A program made the translations under genes and the position numbers. The notes under the pieces were generated by a model. It had not been told where the DNA came from and did no database searches. It was given only the letters and a program-made list of their open reading frames with translations. This document shows positions 1-8,787 of a DNA stretch of 64,000 nucleotides, piece by piece. Source of the DNA: JBGMEA01 sp041447245. GTDB taxonomy: Bacteria > Bacillota > Clostridia > Eubacteriales > Anaerofustaceae. The stretch covers positions 1-64,000 of the forward strand of contig JBGMEA010000023.1 of assembly GCA_041447245.1 (NCBI GenBank), in the 5' to 3' direction. Within the stretch, counting starts at the first letter, position 1. Each line of letters starts with the position of its first letter.

Positions 1-121
1 AGGACCCTTTTAAGGGTCGTTAGAGTGTCGTAAGCGGTTGGCGAATCAGTGGCGCTTTGAGGCGCCGCTGGTACCAGACCCTTATAGGGTCTAAGCAAGA
101 CCGCCCGTTTTACGGGCGGCT
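1..121. repeat. cluster of four stem-loops downstream of carB
   Basis: Four hairpins lie in tandem between the window edge and the carB stop. They are 3-9/12-18 (GACCCTT/AAGGGTC), 47-55/62-70 (CAGTGGCGC/GCGCCGCTG, one wobble), 76-82/86-92 (AGACCCT/AGGGTCT) and 101-108/112-119 (CCGCCCGT/ACGGGCGG). Hairpins 1 and 3 have near-identical arms, so they could also pair with each other. None is followed by a T-run in either direction, so simple rho-independent termination is not obvious. They may protect the carB mRNA 3' end or belong to an element that continues outside the window. Function unknown. Confidence 0.6.
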
Positions 122-131
122 GCTATTGCGG

Positions 132-3100
132 TTATACGAATAATTGATTGATATCAAACAGCTCGGTATTGGACTCGGTATAATGGGATTGCAAACTGTT
201 TACTACTGCGAGGGCTGTGTCGATCGATGTCAGACAGGGGACACTTCGCTCCACCGCTTTGCGTCTTATGATGACTCCGTCGCGGGTAGGAATACGTCCT
301 TTGGATGAAGTCGAGATCACATAACTCAATGTTCCGCTTTCGATCAATTTAAGGATATTATCATCACATTCGTGTATTTTTTTTGTGTGATTGACCGTCA
401 GCCCGGCACGTTCGAAGCAGACAGCAGTTCCTTCTGTTGCATAAAGCGTGAAACCGAGTTCGGCAAATTTTTTCGCGATGTCGATCACTTCATTCTTGTC
501 ACTGTCTCTCACTGTAAATAATACGCCGCCTGATTGTTTTAATTCGCAACCGCGGGCAGTCAGGCCTTTATAAATGGCTTCTTTTCTTGTTTTTGCGACA
601 CCAAGCACTTCACCCGTTGACTTCATCTCCGGTCCGAGCTGCGTATCCAGATCGATCAGTTTCTCAAAAGAGAATACCGGAACCTTCACAGCGACATACC
701 CTGAGGATGGATATAACCCCGTGCCATATCCCATATCCGACAGTTTCTGGCCGCACATGGCTTTGACCGCGAGCTCCACCATCGGAAGACCTGTTACTTT
801 ACTGATATAAGGAACGGTTCTGGATGCGCGTGGATTGACTTCAATGACATAAAGCTCATGGTGATAGATCAGATATTGGATGTTCACCAATCCCTTGGTA
901 TGTAAGCCGATCGCCAATTTTTTTGAGCATTCCACAATATGGTCTGTCATATCTTGGCTGACACTCCACGCCGGGTAGACAGCCATCGAATCACCTGAAT
1001 GGATTCCTGCACGCTCGATGTGCTCCATAATGCCGGGGATAAGAATATCTTCTCCGTCGCAAATGGCATCAACTTCCAGTTCTGTCCCCATCAGATATTT
1101 GTCGATGAGCACGGGATTTTCGATGTTCTGGGAAAGGATGATATCCATATACTCCGTGATATCATCGTCTGAATAAGCAATAATCATGTTTTGTCCGCCC
1201 AAAACATAAGAAGGTCTCATGAGAACCGGATATCCGATTTTATTTGCAGTCTGCAATGCCTCATCCGAGTTCATTACCGTATATCCGAGCGGTCTCTTCA
1301 ATTGAAGATGCTCAAGCAATTCATCGAATCGCTCTCTGTCCTCCGCAGCATCAATGCTATCGGCAGATGTCCCCAAAATCGGGATCTGCATTTTGTCCAA
1401 AAACTTGGTCAGTTTGATTGCTGTCTGTCCTCCGAACGCTACCACGACGCCGATGGGATTTTCTGTGCGGATGATATTCATGACGTCTTCATCAGTAACC
1501 GGCTCAAAGTAGAGGCGGTCAGCCGTATCAAAATCCGTAGAAACAGTTTCGGGATTATTGTTAACAATCACAACTTCATATCCAAGCTCTTTAAGTGCCC
1601 ATACGCAATGTACGGAGGCATAGTCAAACTCAATGCCCTGTCCGATTCGAATCGGACCCGAACCGAAGACAATTACCGTTTTCTTTCCGCTGCGATGTTC
1701 TTCGATAAAGTCTTTCGCTTCATTGGCTTGTTCGTATGCAGAATAAAAATATGGGGTCTCCGCAGCAAATTCGGCAGCGCAGGTATCCACCATTTTATAG
1801 GAAGCGTACAGCGGGTTTGTAATTGTTTGTCCGGAGATTGTTTCGATGACTTTGTCGGGATAACCAAGCTTTTTGGATTTTAAATATAGCCCATCCGTAA
1901 GCGATTGGCTTGCAAGAAGTTTCTCATGCTCTATTAAATTTATCAGTTTTGACAAAAACCAGTTGTCAATTTTTGTAAGTGTGTGCATTTCATCTTTGGT
2001 ATATCCGCGTTTCAGTGCTTCATAAACAGCAAAAATCCGTTCATCGTCCTGCTGTTTGATTTTTTGAATCAATGCGTCATTGCCAAGTCCGGCAAATTTC
2101 GGACTGTTTAGGCTGTTGTGGGAAATTTCAGCGCCGCGAACGGCTTTCATAATCGCCTCTTCGAATGTTGCTCCGATTGCCATCACTTCGCCGGTAGCTT
2201 TCATTTGAGTGCCCAACGTTCGTTTCGCGTAGACAAATTTATCGAACGGCCATTTCGGGAATTTCACGACGACATAATCAAGCGCCGGTTCGAAACAGGC
2301 CTTTGTTTTTTTTGTAATGGCATTTTCGATTTCATTCAGACGATAACCGATGGCAATTTTCGTCGCTACTTTTGCAATCGGATATCCTGTGGCTTTTGAC
2401 GCCAAAGCAGAAGAACGCGATACGCGTGGGTTCACTTCGATGACTGCATACCGAAAACTGTCAGGATCCAGAGCAAATTGACAATTGCATCCGCCTTCTA
2501 TTTTAAGCTCGTCTATAATTTTCAGAGAAGCGCTTCGCAACATCTGATATTCTTTGTCTGATAGAGTAACGGCGGGAGCGATTACAATGCTGTCCCCGGT
2601 ATGGATTCCTACAGGGTCAAAATTTTCCATACTGCAGACAGTGATGACATTCCCGGAAGCATCACGCATTACTTCGAATTCGATTTCCTTCCAACCTGCC
2701 ACGCTTTTTTCAATCAATACCTGATGGATCGGGGAGAGTCGTAATCCGTTTTCGCTGATTTCGGTTAATTCCTGCGGATCATTTGCAATTCCACCTCCGG
2801 TGCCGCCCAATGTAAATGCAGGGCGGACAATGACCGGATATCCGATTTCATCCGCAAAAAGCAAGGCTTCTTTCGGATGAGTGATAATAACGGAAGGAAT
2901 CACCGGTTGGTCAATTTTCATCATGGTTTCTTTGAACAGTTCTCTGTCTTCAGCCTTATCGATTGTTTCAGGATTTGCTCCGAGCAGGCGAACATTATGC
3001 TTTTCAAGAAACCCTTCTTTTGCAAGCTGCATCGACAGAGTCAGTCCATTTTGTCCTCCCAGTGTCGAAAGGAGGCTGTCTGGCTTTTCTTTTACGATAA

Positions 3101-3329
3101 TGCGTCGCAACGTTTCCAAAGTCAGCGGTTCGATATATATTTTGTCAGCAATATGTTGATCGGTCATGATGGTTGCCGGATTGGAATTGACCAATATGAC
3201 TTCGATTCCTGCATCTTTCAAAGCATTGCATGCCTGAGTACCTGCATAATCGAATTCAGCACCCTGACCGATGACAATCGGTCCGGAGCCGATCACCATT
3301 ACACGTTTTATGTCTTTATTGAGCGGCAT
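132..3329 (-). CDS. carB: carbamoyl-phosphate synthase large subunit
   Basis: This is the synthetase subunit that makes carbamoyl phosphate from bicarbonate, ATP and ammonia delivered by CarA, feeding pyrimidine and arginine synthesis. At 1065 aa it has the full family length. Two homologous ATP-grasp halves are visible, each opening with a GSGPI-IGQG-EFDYA signature (near residues 15 and 560), and the C-terminal MGS-like allosteric domain starts near residue 930. The start overlaps the end of carA by 14 bases, which implies translational coupling. It is the last gene of the nitrogen operon that begins near 11384, an unusual placement because carAB usually sits in pyr or arg operons. Confidence 0.97.
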   Translation of the reverse strand: MPLNKDIKRVMVIGSGPIVIGQGAEFDYAGTQACNALKDAGIEVILVNSNPATIMTDQHIADKIYIEPLTLETLRRIIVKEKPDSLLSTLGGQNGLTLSMQLAKEGFLEKHNVRLLGANPETIDKAEDRELFKETMMKIDQPVIPSVIITHPKEALLFADEIGYPVIVRPAFTLGGTGGGIANDPQELTEISENGLRLSPIHQVLIEKSVAGWKEIEFEVMRDASGNVITVCSMENFDPVGIHTGDSIVIAPAVTLSDKEYQMLRSASLKIIDELKIEGGCNCQFALDPDSFRYAVIEVNPRVSRSSALASKATGYPIAKVATKIAIGYRLNEIENAITKKTKACFEPALDYVVVKFPKWPFDKFVYAKRTLGTQMKATGEVMAIGATFEEAIMKAVRGAEISHNSLNSPKFAGLGNDALIQKIKQQDDERIFAVYEALKRGYTKDEMHTLTKIDNWFLSKLINLIEHEKLLASQSLTDGLYLKSKKLGYPDKVIETISGQTITNPLYASYKMVDTCAAEFAAETPYFYSAYEQANEAKDFIEEHRSGKKTVIVFGSGPIRIGQGIEFDYASVHCVWALKELGYEVVIVNNNPETVSTDFDTADRLYFEPVTDEDVMNIIRTENPIGVVVAFGGQTAIKLTKFLDKMQIPILGTSADSIDAAEDRERFDELLEHLQLKRPLGYTVMNSDEALQTANKIGYPVLMRPSYVLGGQNMIIAYSDDDITEYMDIILSQNIENPVLIDKYLMGTELEVDAICDGEDILIPGIMEHIERAGIHSGDSMAVYPAWSVSQDMTDHIVECSKKLAIGLHTKGLVNIQYLIYHHELYVIEVNPRASRTVPYISKVTGLPMVELAVKAMCGQKLSDMGYGTGLYPSSGYVAVKVPVFSFEKLIDLDTQLGPEMKSTGEVLGVAKTRKEAIYKGLTARGCELKQSGGVLFTVRDSDKNEVIDIAKKFAELGFTLYATEGTAVCFERAGLTVNHTKKIHECDDNILKLIESGTLSYVISTSSKGRIPTRDGVIIRRKAVERSVPCLTSIDTALAVVNSLQSHYTESNTELFDINQLFV

Positions 3330-4407
3330 GATTCTTTGCTCCCTTCATCATCGAAATAAATTCGTCGAATAAAAATTCTGTATCGAGAGGTCCGCCCGCG
3401 GCTTCCGGATGGTATTGAACCGAAAATGCCGGTGAATTGTGATAGACGACGCCTTCGCACGTATCGTCGTTTACATTCAGATAGCTGACTTCAGCATAAT
3501 TCGGAAGTGTTTCTTTTACGACATAATATCCGTGGTTCTGACTGGAGATATAGACTTTTCCTGTATTTGATTGGATGACAGGCTGATTGGATCCCCGATG
3601 CCCGTATTTCAATTTTTTTGTCTGCGCGCCATTTGCCAGTGCTAAAAGTTGGTGCCCAAGGCAAATACCGAACAGGGGAGTTTGTGATTGCTGAATGATC
3701 TGAATTTGTCCGATGATATCAATGTTATCAGCCGGATCCCCAGGACCATTCGAAAGCATGATACCGTCCGGTTTCATAGAAAGGATATCCTCTGCACTTG
3801 AAGATGCGGGAACCGTAATGACACTGCATCCATGTTTAATAAGCTGACGGCGGATGTTCGCTTTTGCACCGAAGTCCCAAAGCACAACACGGAAATTTTC
3901 CGGTTCAGCTTGTTCGCTGTAGGGCTCTTTGCAGGAAACCTGATTGACTGCATCATTGATTTTGTATGCTTTTAATTTCGGAATAATGTCTGAAACATTG
4001 GGTTGAAAGGAGATTGATGCATTCATCACGCCGTATTCTCTGACGATTTTGGTCAAGGCGCGGGTATCGATATCGTACAACCCAACGATATTGTTTTGCT
4101 TTAAAAAAGTGTCAAGATTGCCTTCACAACGGAAATTGGAAGGGTCCCGACACCATTCTTTAACTATATACGCTTTCAAACTGGGTTTACTGCTTTCAAA
4201 ATCTTCCGGAATAATTCCGTAATTGCCGATTAACGGAAATGTCTGAATCACAAATTGTCCGTAATAACTCGGGTCCGTTAATGTTTCCAAATAACCGCAC
4301 ATTGCGGTGGTGAAAACCAATTCACCGACAAGTTCATTTGCCGATCCAAAACTTTTGCCTTCAAAGACAATTCCGTTTTCTAAAATCAAATATACGGGCT
4401 GAACCAT
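3316..4407 (-). CDS. carA: carbamoyl-phosphate synthase small (glutaminase) subunit
   Basis: The 363-aa glutamine amidotransferase subunit releases ammonia from glutamine and channels it to CarB. The N-terminal CPSase small domain is followed by a class I GATase domain with the nucleophile motif GICLGHQLL (Cys near residue 248) and the catalytic HPE in QYHPEAAGGP near residue 335. The length is normal. It follows the ANTAR gene by 27 bases and overlaps carB, so it appears to be transcribed from the upstream nitrogen operon. I see no PyrR-type attenuator or arginine operator in front of it. Confidence 0.97.
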   Translation of the reverse strand: MVQPVYLILENGIVFEGKSFGSANELVGELVFTTAMCGYLETLTDPSYYGQFVIQTFPLIGNYGIIPEDFESSKPSLKAYIVKEWCRDPSNFRCEGNLDTFLKQNNIVGLYDIDTRALTKIVREYGVMNASISFQPNVSDIIPKLKAYKINDAVNQVSCKEPYSEQAEPENFRVVLWDFGAKANIRRQLIKHGCSVITVPASSSAEDILSMKPDGIMLSNGPGDPADNIDIIGQIQIIQQSQTPLFGICLGHQLLALANGAQTKKLKYGHRGSNQPVIQSNTGKVYISSQNHGYYVVKETLPNYAEVSYLNVNDDTCEGVVYHNSPAFSVQYHPEAAGGPLDTEFLFDEFISMMKGAKNHAAQ

Positions 4408-4434
4408 TTATTGTACCAAATCCTTTACTATTGC

Positions 4435-5007
4435 TTAATATGTTTCGTACGTTTTCAGAATACCCTCTGCGATAACGCGTTTGGAAACACGCATGTCCAT
4501 TGCCTGCTTTTCGATATATCGATGAGCCTGCGGCTCGGACATCGTGAGATATTGTATCAAAACACACTTGGCTCTGTCAACTAATCTCATCTCTTCTATT
4601 TTACTTTGCAACTGTACATTTTCCTTTTTGAAGCCAACTACGCGGGAATGTGTGGAGAATGCAAGCTTTACCGTCTGGTGCAAAAGTATGCGGTTGATCG
4701 GTTTAGCAACCGTCAGAACGCCATAATCTTCCACATTTTCTGCTACTTCATCCACAATTTCATTTTTTACAATCAGTACGATTCCTGCCGAAGAAATTTC
4801 GGTTGCATTGATTGCGAGCTCGTTTCCGAACTCGTCTGAAAGCGGTGTGTTGATAATTACGACAGGGAAGTCTTTTTCATTCAGGATTCTGCGCGCATCG
4901 CTTCCGCTCTTGGCTGTTTTGATGCCGGAACCGAAGTTCTCTTTCATAAATCCGGTTAAAAAGTCGCTGGATTTTTGAGAACTCGATACAATTAATACAT
5001 CTGACAT
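4435..5007 (-). CDS. ANTAR-domain regulator with degenerate receiver
   Basis: This 190-aa protein is a probable RNA-binding antiterminator. Residues 1-115 look like a response-regulator receiver, but the expected phospho-acceptor Asp is Asn (IINTPL, N53) and the acidic pair near the N-terminus is replaced by VSSSQ, so phosphorylation is unlikely. A short coiled-coil linker (about 120-140) leads to a C-terminal ANTAR domain (about 143-188, with the AHRYIEKQAMDMRVSKRVIA pattern). ANTAR proteins bind leader RNA hairpins and prevent termination; the clostridial NitR protein next to glnA is the nearest analogue I know. It lies between the GS-like gene and carA, inside an operon whose leader contains an intrinsic terminator, so autoregulation is plausible. 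The partner signal is inferred, not shown. Confidence 0.85.
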   Translation of the reverse strand: MSDVLIVSSSQKSSDFLTGFMKENFGSGIKTAKSGSDARRILNEKDFPVVIINTPLSDEFGNELAINATEISSAGIVLIVKNEIVDEVAENVEDYGVLTVAKPINRILLHQTVKLAFSTHSRVVGFKKENVQLQSKIEEMRLVDRAKCVLIQYLTMSEPQAHRYIEKQAMDMRVSKRVIAEGILKTYETY

Positions 5008-5042
5008 ATCAATATCCTCATACTCTGCCGTCTCCGTCGGGA

Positions 5043-6314
5043 TTAATACTGATCAAAATACAGATGATACTCGGTATCTTCTCTGCTGTCTGCATTCCGT
5101 ACCATGTCAAGTTCGGATTTTTTCTTGCCGAGATATTGCATTAAAATTTCATCCGGAACAATACTATTAAGGAATTTGCTTGATTTTGCGATAGAAATAG
5201 ATTCTTCCAAATCGACGGCAAATTTTTGTTGCTCAGCCGATAAAGATAACCCTTGTTCAATTCCGTCGATTCCTGCGTTGATCAGCAAACCGAAGATTAA
5301 ATAAGGATTGGCGCAGGTATCGGTTATATTCAGGATGAGTCCTGATTGATCCGTGTCGTCAGAAATAATCCGTATTGCAGAATCATGGTCGGTATCGGAA
5401 AAATTGATGATTCCGGTAAAGGTCTCTTCTCCCAGGCGTTCATATGAATTGGAAGAAGAATACAGAAACAGAGAAAGTTCTCTCAGTGAATGCTGCAGTC
5501 CTGCAGCAAAAGCGGAAGCGTCGTGGGATTCCCTCATAGTATCCGAACAAAAGAGATTGTTGTCGTTTCGGTAAAGAGAAAAGGACAGAGTCAGATTGTT
5601 TCCGATTTCAGTTTTCAGGGGTTTCGGCATAAACGATGCGTAAAGACCGTTTTTGTTTGCAATGGTCTTTACGACAGATTTGTAAGTAATAAAATCATCA
5701 GCTGCGAGAACCGGTTCTGAATACTTATAAACAATTGCATTTTGTCCCGGACCTCGTTCATGATGAGAAGACAGCGGGGTAATCCCCATTTGTTCTAAAG
5801 ACAGGCAAATCTCTCTTCGTACATTTTCGGCCTTGTCTTTCGGTGCAATGTCAAAGTAAGTTGCGTAGTCGTGAGGAGTTTTTGTCGGGAAACCTTCTTC
5901 ATCGGTTTGAAAAAGGTAAAACTCGCATTCCGTCCCAATATCGCATTCGATCTGGTGTTTTTCCAGACGCTCTGCTGCGCGCCACAGAAAATATCTCGCA
6001 TCACAGATGAAATTATTGCCGTCGCAGGTTTTGATATTGCAAAAGAACCTGACGACCCGTCCTGTTTGAGGGCGCCAAGGCAAAATAGCCATTGTTGTTG
6101 GGTCGGGAATCAACAACAATTTGTTTTCTTTGCATAGGAAGCCGTCAATCAGGTTCGCCTGAAAAGGAATACCGTTCTCAAATGCACGTGCAAGTTCTCT
6201 TGGCATAATCGAGATATTCTTTTGATTGCCGTAAATATCACAGAATGCAAGCCGAATAAATTTCACGTCATTTTCCTGAACAAAACGCAAAACTTCGTTT
6301 TCGGTATACTTCAT
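5043..6314 (-). CDS. glutamine synthetase-like protein, degenerate active site
   Basis: The 423-aa product has glutamine synthetase type I architecture: a beta-grasp N-domain (1-95) and a catalytic-fold domain (100-423). Some hallmarks remain: the ECEF pair (E129, E131), HHE (184-186) and FMPKPL (228-233). By eye, several essential residues are lost. GQNE has become GQNA (A193). The metal-binding His of the GSGMHVH motif is T242. The NRSA arginine is D311. The RIEVR segment before NPYL reads GLILN, losing Glu and Arg. Synthetase activity is therefore doubtful. It may be a sensor for glutamine or nucleotides, or a related ligase. The start at 6314 has GGAGGG seven bases upstream; the ATG at 6341 lacks this. 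Neighbours are the ANTAR regulator downstream and split glutamate synthase upstream. Confidence 0.75.
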   Translation of the reverse strand: MKYTENEVLRFVQENDVKFIRLAFCDIYGNQKNISIMPRELARAFENGIPFQANLIDGFLCKENKLLLIPDPTTMAILPWRPQTGRVVRFFCNIKTCDGNNFICDARYFLWRAAERLEKHQIECDIGTECEFYLFQTDEEGFPTKTPHDYATYFDIAPKDKAENVRREICLSLEQMGITPLSSHHERGPGQNAIVYKYSEPVLAADDFITYKSVVKTIANKNGLYASFMPKPLKTEIGNNLTLSFSLYRNDNNLFCSDTMRESHDASAFAAGLQHSLRELSLFLYSSSNSYERLGEETFTGIINFSDTDHDSAIRIISDDTDQSGLILNITDTCANPYLIFGLLINAGIDGIEQGLSLSAEQQKFAVDLEESISIAKSSKFLNSIVPDEILMQYLGKKKSELDMVRNADSREDTEYHLYFDQY

Positions 6315-6354
6315 GAAATGACCCTCCTGTTCCGTATGCATAATTATACACTAT

Positions 6355-7077
6355 TTAGTTATAATTATAAAGCTGTTTGTAAGGATTTTTTGTATTTGGT
6401 GTTAAAACGTAAAACGTGTGGTTCATCACATTGTCTAAATTGCATCCGAATTCTTTGCAGAATTCCTCAACATGAGGAATAATTTCCTGTAAATCTTCCG
6501 CAGTTGCCTTTTTTGAAATGACCTGTTTCGGAAGTCTCAATCCCGGTTCATCGGTACGCAGGAAAATTTTTCCGCCGTGAATTCCTGTTGCGCAGAAATT
6601 TCCGGCAATCGGAAGATTCGTTTGGTAAAGATTCAGAATCACGATCGTACCGCCGGCCTGATACTCTCCCAAAAAACTGCCAGCTACGCCGCCGATAACC
6701 AGAACAGGAATATTATCTTGATAAGCTTTCATATGGATTCCCGCACGGTATCCGGTATTACCTTCGATCATGATTTTGCCGCCGCGCATGCCATACCCGG
6801 TAGCATCTCCCGCAGAACCATGAATATAAATTCGCCCCTGATTCATCGTATCCCCCGTTGCATCCTGAGAATTTCCGTTTACACGGATAACGCTGTTGTC
6901 AAGATAGCAACCGAGTGCATTTCCGGGCACTCCGTTGATTTCGATATATTTATCGCTCAAACCGGATCCGATAAATCTCTGACCGATGCAGTTGTCGATG
7001 ATAACTTCTTTTTCTTCCGATGATTTGATTCTTTGATTCAGAGTTTGGAAATCAATTCCTGAAGCATCTATTTTCAT
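6355..7077 (-). CDS. glutamate synthase GXGXG-domain subunit
   Basis: This 240-aa protein corresponds to the C-terminal beta-helix domain of the glutamate synthase large subunit, encoded separately. The repeated G-x-x-G-x-G turns are visible (NSQDATGDTMNQGRIYIHG and the following repeats, about residues 70-170). In the fused enzyme this domain braces the synthase core. Its stop-start junction with the FAD oxidoreductase gene overlaps by one base (TAATG), so the two are translationally coupled. The split form is typical of archaea and many Clostridia. It is expected to form a complex with the products at 8788 and 10299. Confidence 0.9.
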   Translation of the reverse strand: MKIDASGIDFQTLNQRIKSSEEKEVIIDNCIGQRFIGSGLSDKYIEINGVPGNALGCYLDNSVIRVNGNSQDATGDTMNQGRIYIHGSAGDATGYGMRGGKIMIEGNTGYRAGIHMKAYQDNIPVLVIGGVAGSFLGEYQAGGTIVILNLYQTNLPIAGNFCATGIHGGKIFLRTDEPGLRLPKQVISKKATAEDLQEIIPHVEEFCKEFGCNLDNVMNHTFYVLTPNTKNPYKQLYNYN

Positions 7078-8306
7078 TATTTTGCACCTCCGAGCATTTT
7101 TGCCCGCTCATTTCTGTCAAATGCCATGAGTTGCGGTTTTTCTTTTACCAGTTCAAAATCGATCGAATCAAGCGGTATCTGTTCTCTGATCATAGATGTG
7201 TAGATGCCGGCACGTTCGATATTGCCGATCATGATAAATCCTTTCAGAACATTGTCTTTTGAAACAAGTTTTTTATAATTTTGTCCGCTTTTGTTAATAT
7301 ATGTTTCTCCGTCATAGTTACCTGCTGTGATGATATGCAGTCCCGCAAATCCGATGGCATTCATTGGAATCGCTTTCTCAAAAACGGAATTTCCGCCGCT
7401 CATATTGATGCCTGCCGTATATCCCTGCTGATAGGCATTCGGAAGAATTGCAAGGATTCGGTCTTCATCGGCGCTGATGTCATGGCTGACCGTACAGTCG
7501 CCTGCGGCATAAATGTCGGGAAGGGTTGTTTTGCTTGCGCTGTCGATCAGTATGCCGCGGTTAACTTTCCCGCCTGCATTTTCGATTAATCCGATATTGG
7601 GTCTGACTCCGACGGCAATGACAAGTACATCGAAATCGATTGTGTTTCCGCTTTTCAAAAGAGCGCTTGTTTCTCCGAACTCATCCACGCTGCCGGAAAG
7701 AATGAATTCGATCCCACAGTTTTCGATGTGTTTCATGACAATATCCGAACCCTCTTCATCGAGAATGCTGGGAAGAATACGATTTGCCAAATCAATAACA
7801 GTAATTTTTTTGACACGTTTCATGATCCCTTCCGCACATTTCAGCCCAATCAGCCCGGCACCCACAATCAAAACATTTGACTCGGAGGTGATTGCAGATT
7901 CGAGCTGCTTGGCATCATCCAGCGTCATGAATGTGAATTTATTCTTTACTTTTTCAAGTCCTTTCATCGGTGGGATGAAGGGGGAAGAGCCGGTTGCGAC
8001 CAAAAGTTTATCGTAATTGACTGTGTTCTGATCATCAAGAATGACTTCTTTTTTATCTGCATTGATTTTTACGACTGTTTTGCCGAATAAAGTTGTCACG
8101 TGATTGATTTCATAAAAATCATCCGGGCGGTACTTCATTTTTTCTTCGGTTGTTTTGCCGCAGAGCAGATAAGAAATCAGCGGTCTTCCGTATGTGTGAT
8201 ACGGTTCATTGGATATAACCGTAATTTCACCGACAGAATCATTTTCCCGGATTCCTTCGATACAGCCGATTGCGGCTGTGGAATTTCCAATTATTACATA
8301 TTTCAT
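7077..8306 (-). CDS. FAD-dependent pyridine nucleotide oxidoreductase of the glutamate synthase cluster
   Basis: The 409-aa flavoprotein has an N-terminal FAD Rossmann motif (YVIIGNSTAAIGCIEG), a central NAD(P) Rossmann motif (VLIVGAGLIGLKCAEG near residue 150) and the second FAD motif IYAAGDC (near 275). It resembles the NirB or NADH-oxidase oxidoreductase family and probably moves electrons between NAD(P)H and the ferredoxin subunit next door for glutamate synthesis. No redox-active Cys pair is evident. The open frame extends upstream to 8504, but the ATG at 8306 directly follows GGAGAGATAAGCG and begins at the FAD fold, so I use it. It starts four bases after the ferredoxin gene. Confidence 0.85.
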   Translation of the reverse strand: MKYVIIGNSTAAIGCIEGIRENDSVGEITVISNEPYHTYGRPLISYLLCGKTTEEKMKYRPDDFYEINHVTTLFGKTVVKINADKKEVILDDQNTVNYDKLLVATGSSPFIPPMKGLEKVKNKFTFMTLDDAKQLESAITSESNVLIVGAGLIGLKCAEGIMKRVKKITVIDLANRILPSILDEEGSDIVMKHIENCGIEFILSGSVDEFGETSALLKSGNTIDFDVLVIAVGVRPNIGLIENAGGKVNRGILIDSASKTTLPDIYAAGDCTVSHDISADEDRILAILPNAYQQGYTAGINMSGGNSVFEKAIPMNAIGFAGLHIITAGNYDGETYINKSGQNYKKLVSKDNVLKGFIMIGNIERAGIYTSMIREQIPLDSIDFELVKEKPQLMAFDRNERAKMLGGAK

Positions 8307-8310
8307 TCGC

Positions 8311-8739
8311 TTATCTCTCCTCAAACACAATCGCGTTATTGATGCAACCTTTGACACAGTTTGGTTCGCCTCCTGCATTATCGATGCATAATTCGCATTT
8401 TTGTACCGCAACTCCGTCGGATGGCATGATTGCGCCGTATGGGCAGGAAAGAATGCAAGTGTAGCAACCGACACATTTATCCTGATCAATCGTGATAACT
8501 CCATCCTGTTGGGTTAATGCTCCGCTGATACACCCCTTAACGCAGAGAGGATCTTCGCAATGTCTGCAAGAGACAGCAAAACAGATGTTATCTTTTTGCT
8601 CAATTCGAATGCGCGGATTGATTCCGACATCTTTGAGCGCTTTTACCATATCATCCTTGCCCGAATTTGCAAATGCGCAGTAATATTCGCACAAATGACA
8701 ACCCAGACACCATTTTTCGTTCACATATACTCGTTTCAT
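8311..8739 (-). CDS. 4Fe-4S polyferredoxin subunit
   Basis: This 142-aa HycB/DmsB-like iron-sulfur protein has 16 cysteines in four groups (CLGCHLC, CRHCEDPLC, CVGCYTCILSC and CELC followed by CVKGC), enough for four [4Fe-4S] clusters. It is likely the electron wire between the FAD oxidoreductase encoded just downstream and the glutamate synthase core encoded upstream, replacing the classical GltD arrangement. It sits inside the operon with short spacings. The substrate-level partner is inferred from context only. Confidence 0.88.
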   Translation of the reverse strand: MKRVYVNEKWCLGCHLCEYYCAFANSGKDDMVKALKDVGINPRIRIEQKDNICFAVSCRHCEDPLCVKGCISGALTQQDGVITIDQDKCVGCYTCILSCPYGAIMPSDGVAVQKCELCIDNAGGEPNCVKGCINNAIVFEER

Positions 8740-8787
8740 TTATTCACCTTCTTCGACTTCTGACAAACGGTCTTTCCGCATGTTGTT

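Noticed and set aside
1..121. Possible CRISPR or integron attC site in the hairpin cluster
   Set aside because: The hairpins differ in sequence and spacing, there are no equal spacers, and attC core sites are not convincing.
1191..1883. A 230-codon plus-strand open frame inside carB
   Set aside because: It lies antisense within a clear carB coding region, has no family resemblance and is rich in Cys, Phe and Arg, as expected for a shadow frame.
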